Shown: piece by piece, positions 46,343 to 57,154 of the stretch
Layout: each line of letters begins with the position of its first letter
Position numbering within the stretch: position 1 is the first letter of the stretch
NCBI GenBank assembly: GCA_014904985.1
Contig: MU128911.1
Span: forward strand, 195,118-259,117
From: Hydnum rufescens UP504
Lineage: Eukaryota; Basidiomycota; Agaricomycetes; Cantharellales; Hydnaceae
DNA length: 64,000 bases
Reading direction: 5' to 3'
The notes under the pieces: generated by a model
Seen by the model: only the letters and a program-made list of their open reading frames with translations
Database searches by the model: none
Told to the model about the DNA's origin: nothing
Made by a program: the position numbers and the translations under genes

Positions 46343-49300
46343 CTACGAAGGATCTTGTCGGTGCCCTAGCCGGAGCGCTGAATTCTGGGACCCCGCATTA
46401 CTAAGTATGGGGGTGGATAGCTTTGATGCAGTTGCACTGCGACCTCGCGAGGTAAATGGGGCGCGATCATCACTGGCCGAAGGCGGGAAGGCGGGGGAAT
46501 ACGGTCGGGGCGTGGGGGTCGGTGCGAACGAGGACACATGGAGGAAGACAGTCACATCCTTCATCGCCATGGCTAGTCGAGATATCGACTCTCGGAGATC
46601 AGACGACAGTGGATGTGATATCGAAAAGCTTTTCAGTGATTGGAGGGCTTGTACAACGATCTACACAAGGACTTCAGCGGCATGTCAAAGGACGTAGAGC
46701 ACATTGCAGACCTTGACGAACATCCGCGCATCTTCGCCCAGTGCTTTTCGGTCCACTTGGGAGTCCTCTTCTTGGACAGAAGAAAAGTGGGCCTTCATCT
46801 TCCCAGCGATCACTTGTACTCTGTCGAGAGCATCCCGCAAGTCCTTGTGCGAATCTTCTGGTTCTTCCAGCAGAACTTCGTCGCACATGTTCCACACTGC
46901 CAGTGCATGGTCCGCTGCGGTGTCCATTGAATCCAGGAGATCCTGATCCACCAATTTGGAGGAGTCTGTCGGTAAATCTCCAAATCCATCCCTACTGTGA
47001 CTGACCGAAGGTGAATGAAACCCACGATTCGAAGGCAGATTTGGAGTCAGGTGTGGTGAGAGAGAAGGGGGTTGAATTGGTGGAGATGAAGTACTAGAGG
47101 ATGCAATCGACCCGTGCGATTGAGTTCGAGAGTGGGAAAAAGAGTCCGGAGCGCCTGCGCTCGTGGGAAGTGCAGCAAATGTCGATATGGGCTGTAAAGA
47201 GATATTTGTAATGGGAGTAGCAGGAGTTCTGAAGGCAGATCGTAAAGGAAACGGAGATGCAGATCCGGGCGAATGTGCACGATCAGAATGTGACTGTGAG
47301 GCAAGGGCCTTGCCAATCTGAACATCATTAGAGCTGAATGACCCAGCATGCCGGCGATAACGGGACCGGGATGGGGCGGATCGATTGCTGGACGTGATGG
47401 ATGGCCCAGGGGGTGACATAGTCCTGTCATGCAGTACTCCACGCATGCCACGCGAGTGACTGCTGGTGCTTAACGAGGGTGGCACCGGTCGCGGATCCCG
47501 AAATAAAGGGAGGATGGGATCGAGGAGGGGAAGCATAGCCTGCCATGAGTTTGATATTTCCGCGGTCGACCCGTAAAGCATAAGGAGCAAAGTTCGCGTG
47601 TATCGCGGGTCATGAGACGCTGACAAGACCTTTAGTTGCAGTTGCAAAACACTTGTGACTTTGCCAAAGACGGCAACATTGTCCTTGCAGCTTTCCAACA
47701 GACTTCGACACACTACAGGAGGAGGAATGCCACCACGTTCAGAGATGGAGTCAAACTTGTCGAGGGCATTGATGAGTCCACTAAGGTACGAGCTTGCCGG
47801 ATTTAGGACCTTGCCAAGAACTCCTGAAGTACGTTCGTCAATTGCTGAAACGGTGTAATTGCGCACAGCAGAATATATCTGGGACAAGGAAAACAGGATG
47901 CCACGAATAGAGTCCACGATATTCAGTAATCCCGTAGGCATCTTATCAGATTCCCGGGGTTTCGGTAATGTGGACAACCGACGGAAATACAGGTTCCGCT
48001 CATTGTCAATGGGTACTGCATCAATTTCAGGTTTGGAGGATGTGGGAAGTGCAGATGGGGAACCAGAGAGCGGGATTTCAGCCACGAGGGGGGCATACGC
48101 TTCTGCCTGAGGACTGATTTTTCTTGACCGATTAAGGCCTCGCTGGCCTGAATCGAGTGTGCTAGATCTCAAGTCAGGCAAACTCTTCTTATTCGAAAGG
48201 ACAGTTTGTCGATTAGGTGGGTTCTGACTGCCGACTGAGTACGATGCATTCCGAGTGTGCTGGGCGTTAGGGAGACTGGTATCCATCGGAAGAGTTTCAG
48301 AGGGAGAGGAATCATCGGTTGGCGACTCTTCGTCCGCACTCGGTAAGGTGGCAGAGGGCAGCAGTCGTTTGGTAAACCTTCGCTCACTTCTCTCCAGCTT
48401 TGGAGAATCTAGAGAGGCTCCGGACAATTGGGAATCCACAGAATCACTCCGAGCGTGGAACGTAATGCTGGAAAGATCACTGGTTGGCCGTGCTAAATGC
48501 GATCTTGCTATTATGACTTCGTCATTACTGGAATATTATGAAGAAATTCAATGCAAAGAACAAAAACCAAAACCAAAGATTAGACATTTCACCTGTCACT
48601 GCCTTCCTTAGCGTCTTGGGGTGAGTCCGGTTCTGGTGTATCTCCATGGTTGTTAGCGAGCCAAGAGCGAAGTTGGCTAATCCACGCCTGTCCTTGGTCG
48701 TCATCGTCGTGTATAACATCACGCCCCCAGACTTCTGGAGGAGGCCAAGTGATAGGATTTGAGTCGAGCTTAAAAACCCTCAAGTCCTCGAATGTAGATA
48801 TATACTCTGGTAGGTGTGTCAGTTGGTTCTTTGCCAAGGAAAAGACCTGTTGATACGATAAGCCAGCACTTATTACCCCTTTAATCTAACTCTTACTCGA
48901 AGGTTTCTGAGATATCCGGGTTCAGCAGGAAGGACTGAAAGGTAATTGCGGCTGATGTCTAATATTTCCAAAGATGGCAATTCTGTAAGCTGCGATTTAA
49001 GGAGTCTCAAATATCGAAGTGTGCCTAGTAGGAAGTATACGACATACGACGTCGGGGAATGTCGAGAATGAGTTTTGACGGAGGTTGAGGTAGCGCAGGC
49101 GCCCAAGAAGGTCGAAGGATTGTGGCAGACTAGTGAGCAGATTGTTACTTAAGGCAATACTGGGAGATCGGGGTCTATGAGTAAGGATATCGTCCTAGAC
49201 TATGACTTCCGTACCGCGTAACCACCCCGATATCTTCTTCGTCTTTGGCTCCAATACGGGAGAGTTCCTGGGCACTGGCCTCGCTGACTTCTGTAAAACC

Positions 49301-49390
49301 CCACTTGGTGAGATCCAGAGTCTCGCCATTATCAGGCGATTCCAATAGTGCCTGGGTGATATGTGCGTGGCTGAGAGACAAGGCCGCCAT
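46343..49390 (-). CDS. SOG2: SOG2-type leucine-rich-repeat protein of the RAM/MOR kinase pathway
   Basis: SOG2 is a subunit of the RAM (NDR/LATS kinase) network that controls polarised growth and cell separation. The first exon MAALSLSHAHITQALLESPD leads into LRR exons: GETLDLTKWGFTEVS, then ALSNNLLTSLPQSFDLLGRL, LPSLEILDISRNYLSVLPAE, AKNQLTHLPEYISTFEDLRV and LDSNPITWPPPEVWG. A very large exon follows (46685-48439 in one frame). It has a Ser/Pro-rich linker and the Sog2 domain: RNLYFRRLSTLPKP, VDSIRGILFSLSQIYSAVRN, ICRSLL-type PPVVCRSLLESCKDNVAVFG and KVTSVLQLQLKVLSASHDPR. The C-terminal exon after the intron at 46637-46687 ends GHRQDPS at 46343. LRR followed by a Sog2 domain is diagnostic. 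Confidence 0.87.
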
Positions 49391-49589
49391 ATACAGGAGA
49401 CGTAACGGTAGATGCCGAAGTGATAGTATGGGTATAGGCATATATACACATCGTTCAAGATTCACACCCCTCTCGTCGCATGGTCATGATATTTCTTCCC
49501 CGCCCATTCCAATTCCTCGCAATTTGTCCATGCTATGAACAATTCAACAACGCGAACATGAGAGAATGAAATCGCACGAAGACCTGGAC

Positions 49590-50513
49590 TTACGGGACGC
49601 GTGAACCCTCATCCACTGCCTGCGATCGAGACGACACCAGATCCAGATTTCTATCAAACCCGTGGGTGGTCTAAGATGTGGGAATAGTAATGAAATGACA
49701 GGCTACATTGTTGGATCGTACAAGCGCTCCTTACCAAATCCCGCCACGTTTCTTCCTCATCATTTTCCGTTTGGGATTGATAAAGATCGAGAAACCCATT
49801 GAACCTATAGTCACAAGACTATCAGCAGGTTACCTGGGCAGAGAAAGAAAAATGAGGCGGCACGTCAAAAATCCATCAGCATTTACGTCGAGCGTCCGTT
49901 GTAGCTCCTCCTTTGCTTCGTCAGGCAGTGGGGATCCATTCGTCTCTATAGCAAATGCATCAAGGCCCTCCCCGGTTAAATACCCAGATCGTCCACGCTG
50001 CCTGAGTGATGCGTCGCCACCGTTCGATTGGGATCGGTTATCAAATGTGGCATACTTTGAAAAGATATGCCATAGAGCAGCCTCGAACTACAACGAGTGA
50101 GAAGGTCGAGAAGTCGTGGGAGTTGTAGGTAGGGTCTCAGCAAGGGGAACGCGTGGCGCGGACGTGTTATTCCATACTTACCTTTTCACCAATATCCCCG
50201 TCGCTGTCGAGCAAAGGTGCTGAGGCATTCCGCCATCCCTGCTGAGAGCTGGCATCGGGAGTTTCAGGCCTCAAAGCCCGTCCCTCCTGTCCACGGGGCA
50301 CCACCGTGCTATCCATCAATGCACGATCCACAACAGTTTGGCAGACCGCGTTCGGCAATTCCCTTTCAGCAGTGACCCGGATGCTCTCAGCGACAAATTC
50401 GGAAGAGCTGCTCTTTCACCCTCGGGGACAAGGGTGTCTGTTGTAATATACGTGTTTGTTAAATAACGAACAGGTGGGAGTGAGGAAATGCAAGGGCATG
50501 TCGCAGAGCACAT
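49590..50513 (-). CDS. EF-hand calcium-binding protein
   Basis: Exons joined on the minus strand give SSEFVAESIRVTAERELPNA, a linker, FEAALWHIFSKYATFDNRSQ and GYLTGEGLDAFAIETNGSPL. Next is a canonical EF-hand, ELQRTLDVNADGFLTFNGFL, in which D-N-D-G fill the loop positions. An EF-associated segment DLYQSQTENDEEETWRDL and the ending HGFDRNLDLVSSRSQAVDEG follow; the stop is at 49590. The pairing of an EF-hand with a following ...F..LY......ETWR.L..HG.. segment recalls the EF-associated region of Miro GTPases. However, there is no GTPase domain here. The start at 50513 needs a 44-nt intron and is tentative. The cellular role is unknown. Confidence 0.65.
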
Positions 50514-50552
50514 TAGAGAGTGAAAGATAGATGTAGTTTTGGGACCATTCCC

Positions 50553-51695
50553 TCATTCTTCCTTGGATTCCCCCATCTCCAATTCGAAACGTGCGCGCGC
50601 CCGTTCTGCAAGATCAACACCGACGAGAATCTTGCTCGCTTTCCATAGCTGCACGACGTTGATTCCATTCTTAGCCAAGCAAACCCAACTTGTCAAAATT
50701 GCGCTCAGTTGCGGCCAGGTCATATTAGCGATTAATGATTGATATGCTTCTGGCGCGAAGGGAGCCAATGCGAAAAATGGGCCCCCAATAGGCGGAGGAT
50801 TCTCCCATTTTTTGATTAGATAGAGGGATATAAAGAAGAGCTCGTTGCCGGCGCAGAAGAAGAACAATGTTTTCTAGAAGTACACCAACATGGTTACCGC
50901 TGAGCTGAGGGCTAGCAGGAGCACCATACCGGATCATTGTAGTAATACCATAGAATGCGGCTAACTTCACTGGTTACAGTTTTATGGCTTTTGGAGCCAG
51001 TGACTAAGGAGCTGAATGACGTAAATCAGCACAGGTATCCCAAAGGAATCCAAAAGCACCGATCACCTGTACATATGCATGTAATGACTGCTGAAGTCGA
51101 GGGTTATCAGGAACTGAAAGACAGTGGCATAACTCGGATAGGCTGAGGATAGAAAACATAGGAGGCATGAGGTAGTACAACTGAAAATGCGATTTATTAT
51201 AGATTTTTGTCGAAGTCCTTTGGAAGAGCACTTGCCGATCGGTGACCATGTCAAGCACTGCTCCGAACTTGGATGTTTGCCCCAGAGCGCGCGCTGCTTG
51301 ACCATCAACAGCATCGAGGAGGCACGACACAGCATATAGTACCGTGCAATACTTGGGATGTGTACTCATGTAGTGTAGAGATAGTCCGGCCAGAATGACG
51401 CGAGTGTACCCTACGCGGCTCCATTGGTTGAATCCCACCCTCGGCCCATGTCAGCTAAGATGGCTCACCAATGATATTTGGTACAAAGAGGAACACGTTC
51501 TCTTCTTGAGCCGTAGCCAGATCCTTGATGAAAATGTCCCCAAAAACCCGACGCGATAAGCAGGGCTGAAGTTGTCAGACACGGGGAACAATTCACCAAA
51601 GCATGCTTAGCATTATCGACATCCGAGGGGCGCCTCCGCCTCCCTGTGAGAAAAGCTTGTGAAGCAGCCGTGGCTGAACCGGGCTTCTGAGGCAT
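50553..51695 (-). CDS. PIS1: CDP-diacylglycerol-inositol 3-phosphatidyltransferase (phosphatidylinositol synthase)
   Basis: PIS1 makes phosphatidylinositol from CDP-diacylglycerol and myo-inositol in the ER membrane. Exon 1 is a Ser/Arg-rich tail, MPQKPGSATAASQAFLTGRR. Then come ENVFLFVPNIIGYTRVILAG, LSLHYMSTHPKYCTVLYAVS and the CDP-alcohol phosphotransferase signature: LLDAVDGQAARALGQTSKFG followed by AVLDMVTDR. This contains DGxxAR, then G and two Asp at the conserved spacing. A GC-AG intron (51181-51235) joins TDR to CTTSCLLCFLSSAYPSYATV, as expected for the family. Membrane helices and LWYYYNDP, TLFFFCAGNELFFISLYLIK follow; it ends ERARARFELEMGESKEE. All catalytic residues are present. 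Divergent from the AAA ATPase gene. Confidence 0.93.
51181..51235 (-). other. GC-AG intron in PIS1
   Basis: A 55-nt intron has the donor GATCG|GCAAGT and the acceptor TTTTCAG. Joining CG to T|TGT ACT ACC gives TDRCTTS, conserved in fungal PI synthases. Reading through would add QVLFQRTSTKIYNKSHFQ and then change frame. Confidence 0.82.
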
Positions 51696-51771
51696 AATGT
51701 GGAGCAATATCAAGTATGCGTAATGGGAGTTTGCGGGCCCATCGGGAGTTGCCGATACCCCTGCGCCTGGA
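51696..51771. promoter_or_regulatory. Bidirectional intergenic region PIS1 / AAA ATPase
   Basis: Seventy-six bp separate the divergent start codons of an ER lipid enzyme and a probable mitochondrial AAA ATPase. No known motif was identified. Confidence 0.45.
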
Positions 51772-54700
51772 ATGCACACAAGAGCTTTGTTGCATCAGTC
51801 TCGATACCTTCGTTGGCCGTTAGAGACTCGAACAAAGGCAGTGCTTTCCTTCTCGTCCTCTTCCCCACCATGCTATCCGCGTTCTGCCCCCGGGAGTGTG
51901 GCAGATCGCGTTCGTACGCAGCACCTCTCTTCGGCAGCTTCCAATCCTACTCCAGAAGATGAACCGTCATCGGATATCGATGTGAAACCGAGAAGGCGAA
52001 CACTTCGATCTTATACAAAGCCACCAGATAAATCTGCCGGTGCGAATGGCTCACTGCCAACAGTCCTTATCCAGAATGACATACACGACGTCGTCTGGCT
52101 TCCCTCGGGCAGACCAGGATCCGAGCATGAGCACCCTGAAGATCCCGAAAATGACCCGGATGTAGTGGGATTGCCGGAACCGTGGCTACTGCAGGAAGCC
52201 TATGAAAGTCTGCTTCTTACTCTACACCCCCAGACTCAACATCGGGCCACCTATACAGCTAACAACGGGCAGTTGATCGAGCCCACGCTGGCCCTGTATT
52301 GTCCAATTGAAGGCGGCGACTATGTGGTGGATGCTACCGTTCGAAATATTGCAAAGCGAGTGGGCGCCGATGTACTTGTAATCGATGCTATTGACCTTAC
52401 CGCTGGCGAGCATGGTGCCTTCGGAAAGGGTCAGTTCCGTATTTAATTTCAGTAATATCTTTGTGAACCTTTTCCCCTCTCTCTAGCTGCCTCAGCCTTG
52501 CAATTCCCTCAGAATCCATTGCAGCGTTCGGTCGTTCCTCAAGGGACATCGGCTCAGACTGGGCGATCGTTATCGGCGCAGGAAGAGGATGACGAAGAAG
52601 ATTCCCCACCTTTTTTCATGAACCCATCGTCATCCTTCACGATACAAATTCCCGTGACTAGTCAGACCGGCGGGCCCCCGAATTATAGACCTTCGCGCTC
52701 TAGCAGTGGGGCACCTCCATTATCTCCACTTCCACGGAGCGCCTCCCCCCATTCTTCTCAGCGCGTGAAGAGTTTCTTCGAGGACCTCATAAATCTCACT
52801 ACAGAGATAACACCCTCTGAGAAAGTAGAACAGATTCGTCGCCCCAGGATCGTTTACATCCGTGACTTCCCACTTATTGCCGACCAGGCCTCAGTTTGGT
52901 ATCCACCACTCCTTGCAGCCGTTCGCTCCCGCCGACAAGGGCCTATCTCGCGACCGACTTCTCCTGTGAACCAGGCCACCGTTATCGTATTCGGCGTGAC
53001 GCCACCCCTCTCAGAACAACAAACCGATATGCCATCTTCATCGAGCAATATGCTTAGTATGCTTAGCGGCAATCGCCCCCAATCCGTCAAGTCCTCAAGA
53101 CCTGAGTCTTGGGCAGAAGGGGACTGGAAGGCGCGGGAGCGACGACTGAAAGAGCGTTTGCGCAAATGGCAGAAGGGCCATGATTGGCTGGTTGATGAAT
53201 TACCCAGGTTCAATGGGAACGCTCACAATCTGCCCACGCGAGGCTCTTCAAACTCGGGACCAGAGGTCGGCTTTATGCTTGGGCGGAACGTTATTGCCCT
53301 ACCCTTCGGTAGAGGTGGTCACGACTCCTTCAGCAGTGGTTCTTCAGAACAAGGAACCGACGGCTATTTTCGTGTAGTGGGCCTCGTCCCTGGCACACGA
53401 AATAAATTACTGGAGACGAATGGTCGGTTTGGCCGCCGCTTGCAATATAATGAGCTTGCCTTCAAAATGGCGGTCGCCGAGGCAGGCGGGATCCTGACTG
53501 GCCGTTGTATTGAAGAAGTGGAGGATGGCACCCCACAAACTCTATCTCGTATGGCACTTACATGGACTCAGGCTTTAGAGCCTTGGAGAGATCTGAAACT
53601 GGTCGCGGATGCGGTGGTGGGGGCTGCACTCGCAGAGACTGGTGTGGAGCCTTCCGGCTCTTCCTTGGAACCAACAGTCATAAGTTGGGCTCAAGTGGAA
53701 CGTACGACCGCCGGAAGCGCTGCAGTCCAAGATCGCAAGAAAACTTGGGTTGAGAATGCAGCACCTTCGAACACGATCAAGGAGGATAATTCTGCTGCAG
53801 CAGGAGTAGAGGAAAAGGTGCCTGAAGTTGACGAAGTTTTAGAGTCCGTGCGCAAAGATCCTGATCTGGACCAACATGAGCAAAGACTCCTTGGTTGTAT
53901 CGTGGATCCAGGTGCTGTTATGGCTTAGTATGCGACAATTAACACGGCATGTTGAATATCCTTCATAGCTACTATGCCGACTACCTTCAAATCCATCCAT
54001 CTTCCGCCCGCTACAATCGATTCGGTGCGAACCATGGTGTCGTTGCCGCTGTTGTATCCAGATGCGTTTTCGACGGGCATTTTGAAGACCCATTCAATGA
54101 CTGGTGCATTACTTTTTGGTCCCCCAGGTAACCGCTTTCCCATTCTGAGGCACAACAGTTACCGATTGCTTTGTTCAAAGGCACGGGAAAGACCCTCCTA
54201 GCCGGGCAATCGCGCGAGAATCTGGCGCCCGAATGATGATTATTAAACCTTCGGACGTCATGGACATGGTACGGACTGTTTACGGGACGTGATACACTGA
54301 GACTGTTAGCTTATCAGTCTCTGTAGTATGTTGGTGAGGGGGAGAAGCTAGTACGAAGCGTATTCACGCTCGCTCGACGTTTATCCCCATGTGTCGTATT
54401 CTTGGACGAAATTGATGCTCTGTTTGGTGCCCGGGTATCAGCTCGGGAGAGCGGCGGTGCTATGGCACACCGAGGTGTCATCACGGAGTTCATGCAGGTC
54501 AGTGCGACCTACTCACTACCGAATATGATAACGGACTTGGGAAACTGCAGGAAATGGACGGGTTAAGGAGCTCCAGAGACCAATCAGTCATTGTCATTGG
54601 GGCCACTAATCGGTGGGTTCTGAGCTGAACTGAAATTTCTTCGACCCCTAACCATATCCCAACTACAGCCCATTCGATTTGGACGACGCAGTCCTGCGCC

Positions 54701-55412
54701 GACTCCCTCGTCGATTACTTGTGGATCTGCCTGGTCCCGCGGAGCGAGAAGGTACTCTATTCCTGGTTTCCAATTGCAAATCATTTTGACCCCGTCCATT
54801 CAGAGATCCTCAAGATTCTGCTTCGAGATGAAACTCTCGCACCGGATGTCGATTTGAAAGCGCTTGCAAGACGGACTGAGACTTTCTCCGGATCTGATCT
54901 CAAACGTATGATCTCGGGACCTTGACCAACGCTTCCGATCATTCACATTTCGTGCCTTCGTTCTAGATCTTTGCATTGCTGCGGCATTAGATGCAGTAAA
55001 AGAGACAGTCGACGTTCCCTGGGCTGTACCATCTAGGACGTCTCCTCTAGACAGTGCCTCACCTTCCCCGCAGGCTTCGGGTGCTGTTGAAAGGGTTTCC
55101 AGCTCAAGCCCTAGAATTGAGCCCACACAACAGGAGGCACAACAAGGGAAATCAGCTCTTCATGTTCAGCGCAGACTAGCGTCTCGTCATTTTACCAAGG
55201 CGCTACATGAAATTACGCCATCCGCTTCGGAGACTCTAGGGACACTACTTTCGATTCGAAAATGGAACGAGGAGTTCGGGGAAGGCTCGAAAGGGAAGCG
55301 ACGGCGCGCCTGGGGAGACAAGTTTGGGTTCAGCAACATTGGACAAGGTGCTGGATTGGACGAGGTGCGAGTTAGGGCTGATCAGCCTGCTACTACCGTG
55401 AGTTCGCCATAG
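51772..55412 (+). CDS. Mitochondrial AAA+ ATPase, Msp1/ATAD1-like, with a one-base frameshift
   Basis: The N-terminus is Arg/Ser-rich and acid-free ([20 protein letters not shown]), like a mitochondrial presequence. A long, fungus-specific region follows in two large exons: [60 protein letters not shown] and [20 protein letters not shown]. The C-terminal AAA domain has [18 protein letters not shown], Walker [37 protein letters not shown], Walker [45 protein letters not shown] and a vps4-like end. Directly after GTGKTLLA (near 54201) the expected [20 protein letters not shown] is one base out of frame, as if CCC had become CC. Apart from that base the ATPase is complete. The most likely role is membrane protein extraction or quality control at mitochondria; this is inferred. 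Confidence 0.8.
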
Positions 55413-55528
55413 ACATTTTTGTATCGATGTTCTGCTACAGTAGAAAGCAAAGATATTGTACTAATTGAACTGAACCCATGCAAGTGGTACAACGTGTGCG
55501 GGTAAAGGTACAGAGGTACGGAAAAAGA
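55413..55528. other. Short convergent intergenic gap
   Basis: A 116-bp gap separates the 3' ends of the AAA ATPase gene and NSE1. It must contain both polyadenylation regions; no clear signal was identified. Confidence 0.4.
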
Positions 55529-56755
55529 TCAGCCTCTTCGACGTGACGGCTTGGGGTCCATGGCCTCGGCTTCGTCCTCTTCGTCTGTGTCTTGGCTGCT
55601 CCGGGCCTTCCGTTTGCTTTTTCTTCCCTCCTTCTTTACTGGGGGGGGCGATTCATCCTCCTCTTCTGGCTCCTCTTCTCCCTCGCTGCTCTGATGGGCA
55701 CTCTGTTTACGCCTCGGTGGTCGGTCATCCAAGGTCGCGTCTTCGCCAACCTTGTTCAAACGATCCCTAGTCCATTCTGTGGAGCAGGTGGGGCACTTCG
55801 GGGTACGATAACGGCTGTAACAGTGGAGGTGGAACCGCACTTTACAGTTCGGTCTGTAGCAAGCCACACCCTATTCCGAACAACGAAGAGATCGTAAGCG
55901 TCGATCGAATCTTTGGTACATCGCTTCGATAAACCTTGGTGACGATTTCCATGCAAGAGGTGCACTCCAAGGTTTCCTCCTCATATGTGGACTTTAGATA
56001 AGGCTGGAGTTCCATTATCGTACGTGCCGATAGTGAGTAACGTCCACTCCTACAATTGAGGCTCAGGGTGACACGAAGAGGGAAAGGGAACACACAACTA
56101 ACGCGCTCTTTAATAACCAGCCTCTAGTGACAAAGCTTCCCAGAACGACTTCCGCCTGGGATTTGGTCATATTGGACTTGACGGGGAGATGGTTTACTTC
56201 TCGCAGAGCAGCGAGGGACGTAATACTGAAAGATTCATTCGGGGCAAGCATTATCTGATCAACCTATAACGTACATCGGGTCAATGAGATTGTTCGCTGC
56301 AATGAAGGGAATGCATGAACCAATTGCTTAAAGAAGGCGATTTCTTGAGACGAGTATTGTGTCGCCATCTGAGAAATCTCGTCTCCTTTATTGTTGACCT
56401 ACACGCGCGCTATTAGGATGTTCTACCCGACACAATATGGGGTGCCTCACCAAAGCCCAGACGCGTTTGCCATCTTCTTCATTCATGATGGTCCTAAATT
56501 CGAGCCCCAAGGGCTCAAGCGATTCATTTACTTGAACAACGAGGGTGTCGAAGAAAGCGGGGTTGTAAACGACAGCCGATCGAATCATTGACACCTGAGA
56601 ACGACAGTGAGACAGTGAGCGCCACGCGTAAGAACCCGCGTACTCTTGACCGCTTCAATGGCCTTTTTACAGAGCACTTTCGCGAGTTCGTCTGACATGT
56701 AATGTCTGGAAATAATAGCCTGTAGAAAGAGCCTATTTATGTCTGATGCACTCAT
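55529..56755 (-). CDS. NSE1: NSE1-like RING subunit of the SMC5/6 complex
   Basis: NSE1 is a winged-helix plus RING-like ubiquitin ligase subunit of SMC5/6, which acts in recombination repair in the nucleus. The first exon is MSASDINRLFLQAIISRHYM then SDELAKVLCKKAIEAVK. Next come VNESLEPLGLEFRTIMNEED with GKRVWALV, and a winged-helix portion (SITSLAALREVNHLPVKSNM then TKSQAEVVLGSFVTRGWLLK). The RING-like zinc domain follows: EEETLECTSCMEIVTK, CYRPNCKVRFHLHCYSRYRT and PKCPTCSTEW, giving the C4HC3-type ligand set. It ends with a charged tail (KKEGRKSKRKARSSQDTDEE and more). Short introns. Length and domain order match fungal NSE1. Confidence 0.85.
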
Positions 56756-57154
56756 GGTGGCGAGAGCGTGAGTCAATGCGTCTACATATTTCTCAAGGGT
56801 CCTATTGTCAGGCGCGTCTCGCCTCGATCTCTACGGTATTGAGGATAGACGTATGTGGACACTTTCAGACGACCTTGCTCAATTCTTTTTTTGGCGCTGG
56901 CCGAAAAGTCAGCAAGTGAACAATCTCTTGAATCATGTTCTAATCGGGAAAAACTCGGTATTGAAAGGAGCGGTGGCAACGTGGTTTAGGTGTTGCATTT
57001 GTTTTTGCTCCTCACCCTACACTGGGTAGCAGGATCGCCCAAGGAAACATCGTGCATACCCGCTGCCATTAGGTACTGACGCAGGGCTTCACATTTCCTC
57101 CTTTCCTTCCCCATCGTCCGACATCCTAGTATAGTCTTCTGTCCAACTTACACC
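56756..57154. other. Intergenic, divergent promoters
   Basis: These 399 bp lie between the NSE1 start and the start of the Ser/Pro-rich gene. Minus-strand open codons at 56782-56979 have no family motif. It presumably holds both promoters; the last 60 bp are C/T-rich. Confidence 0.45.
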
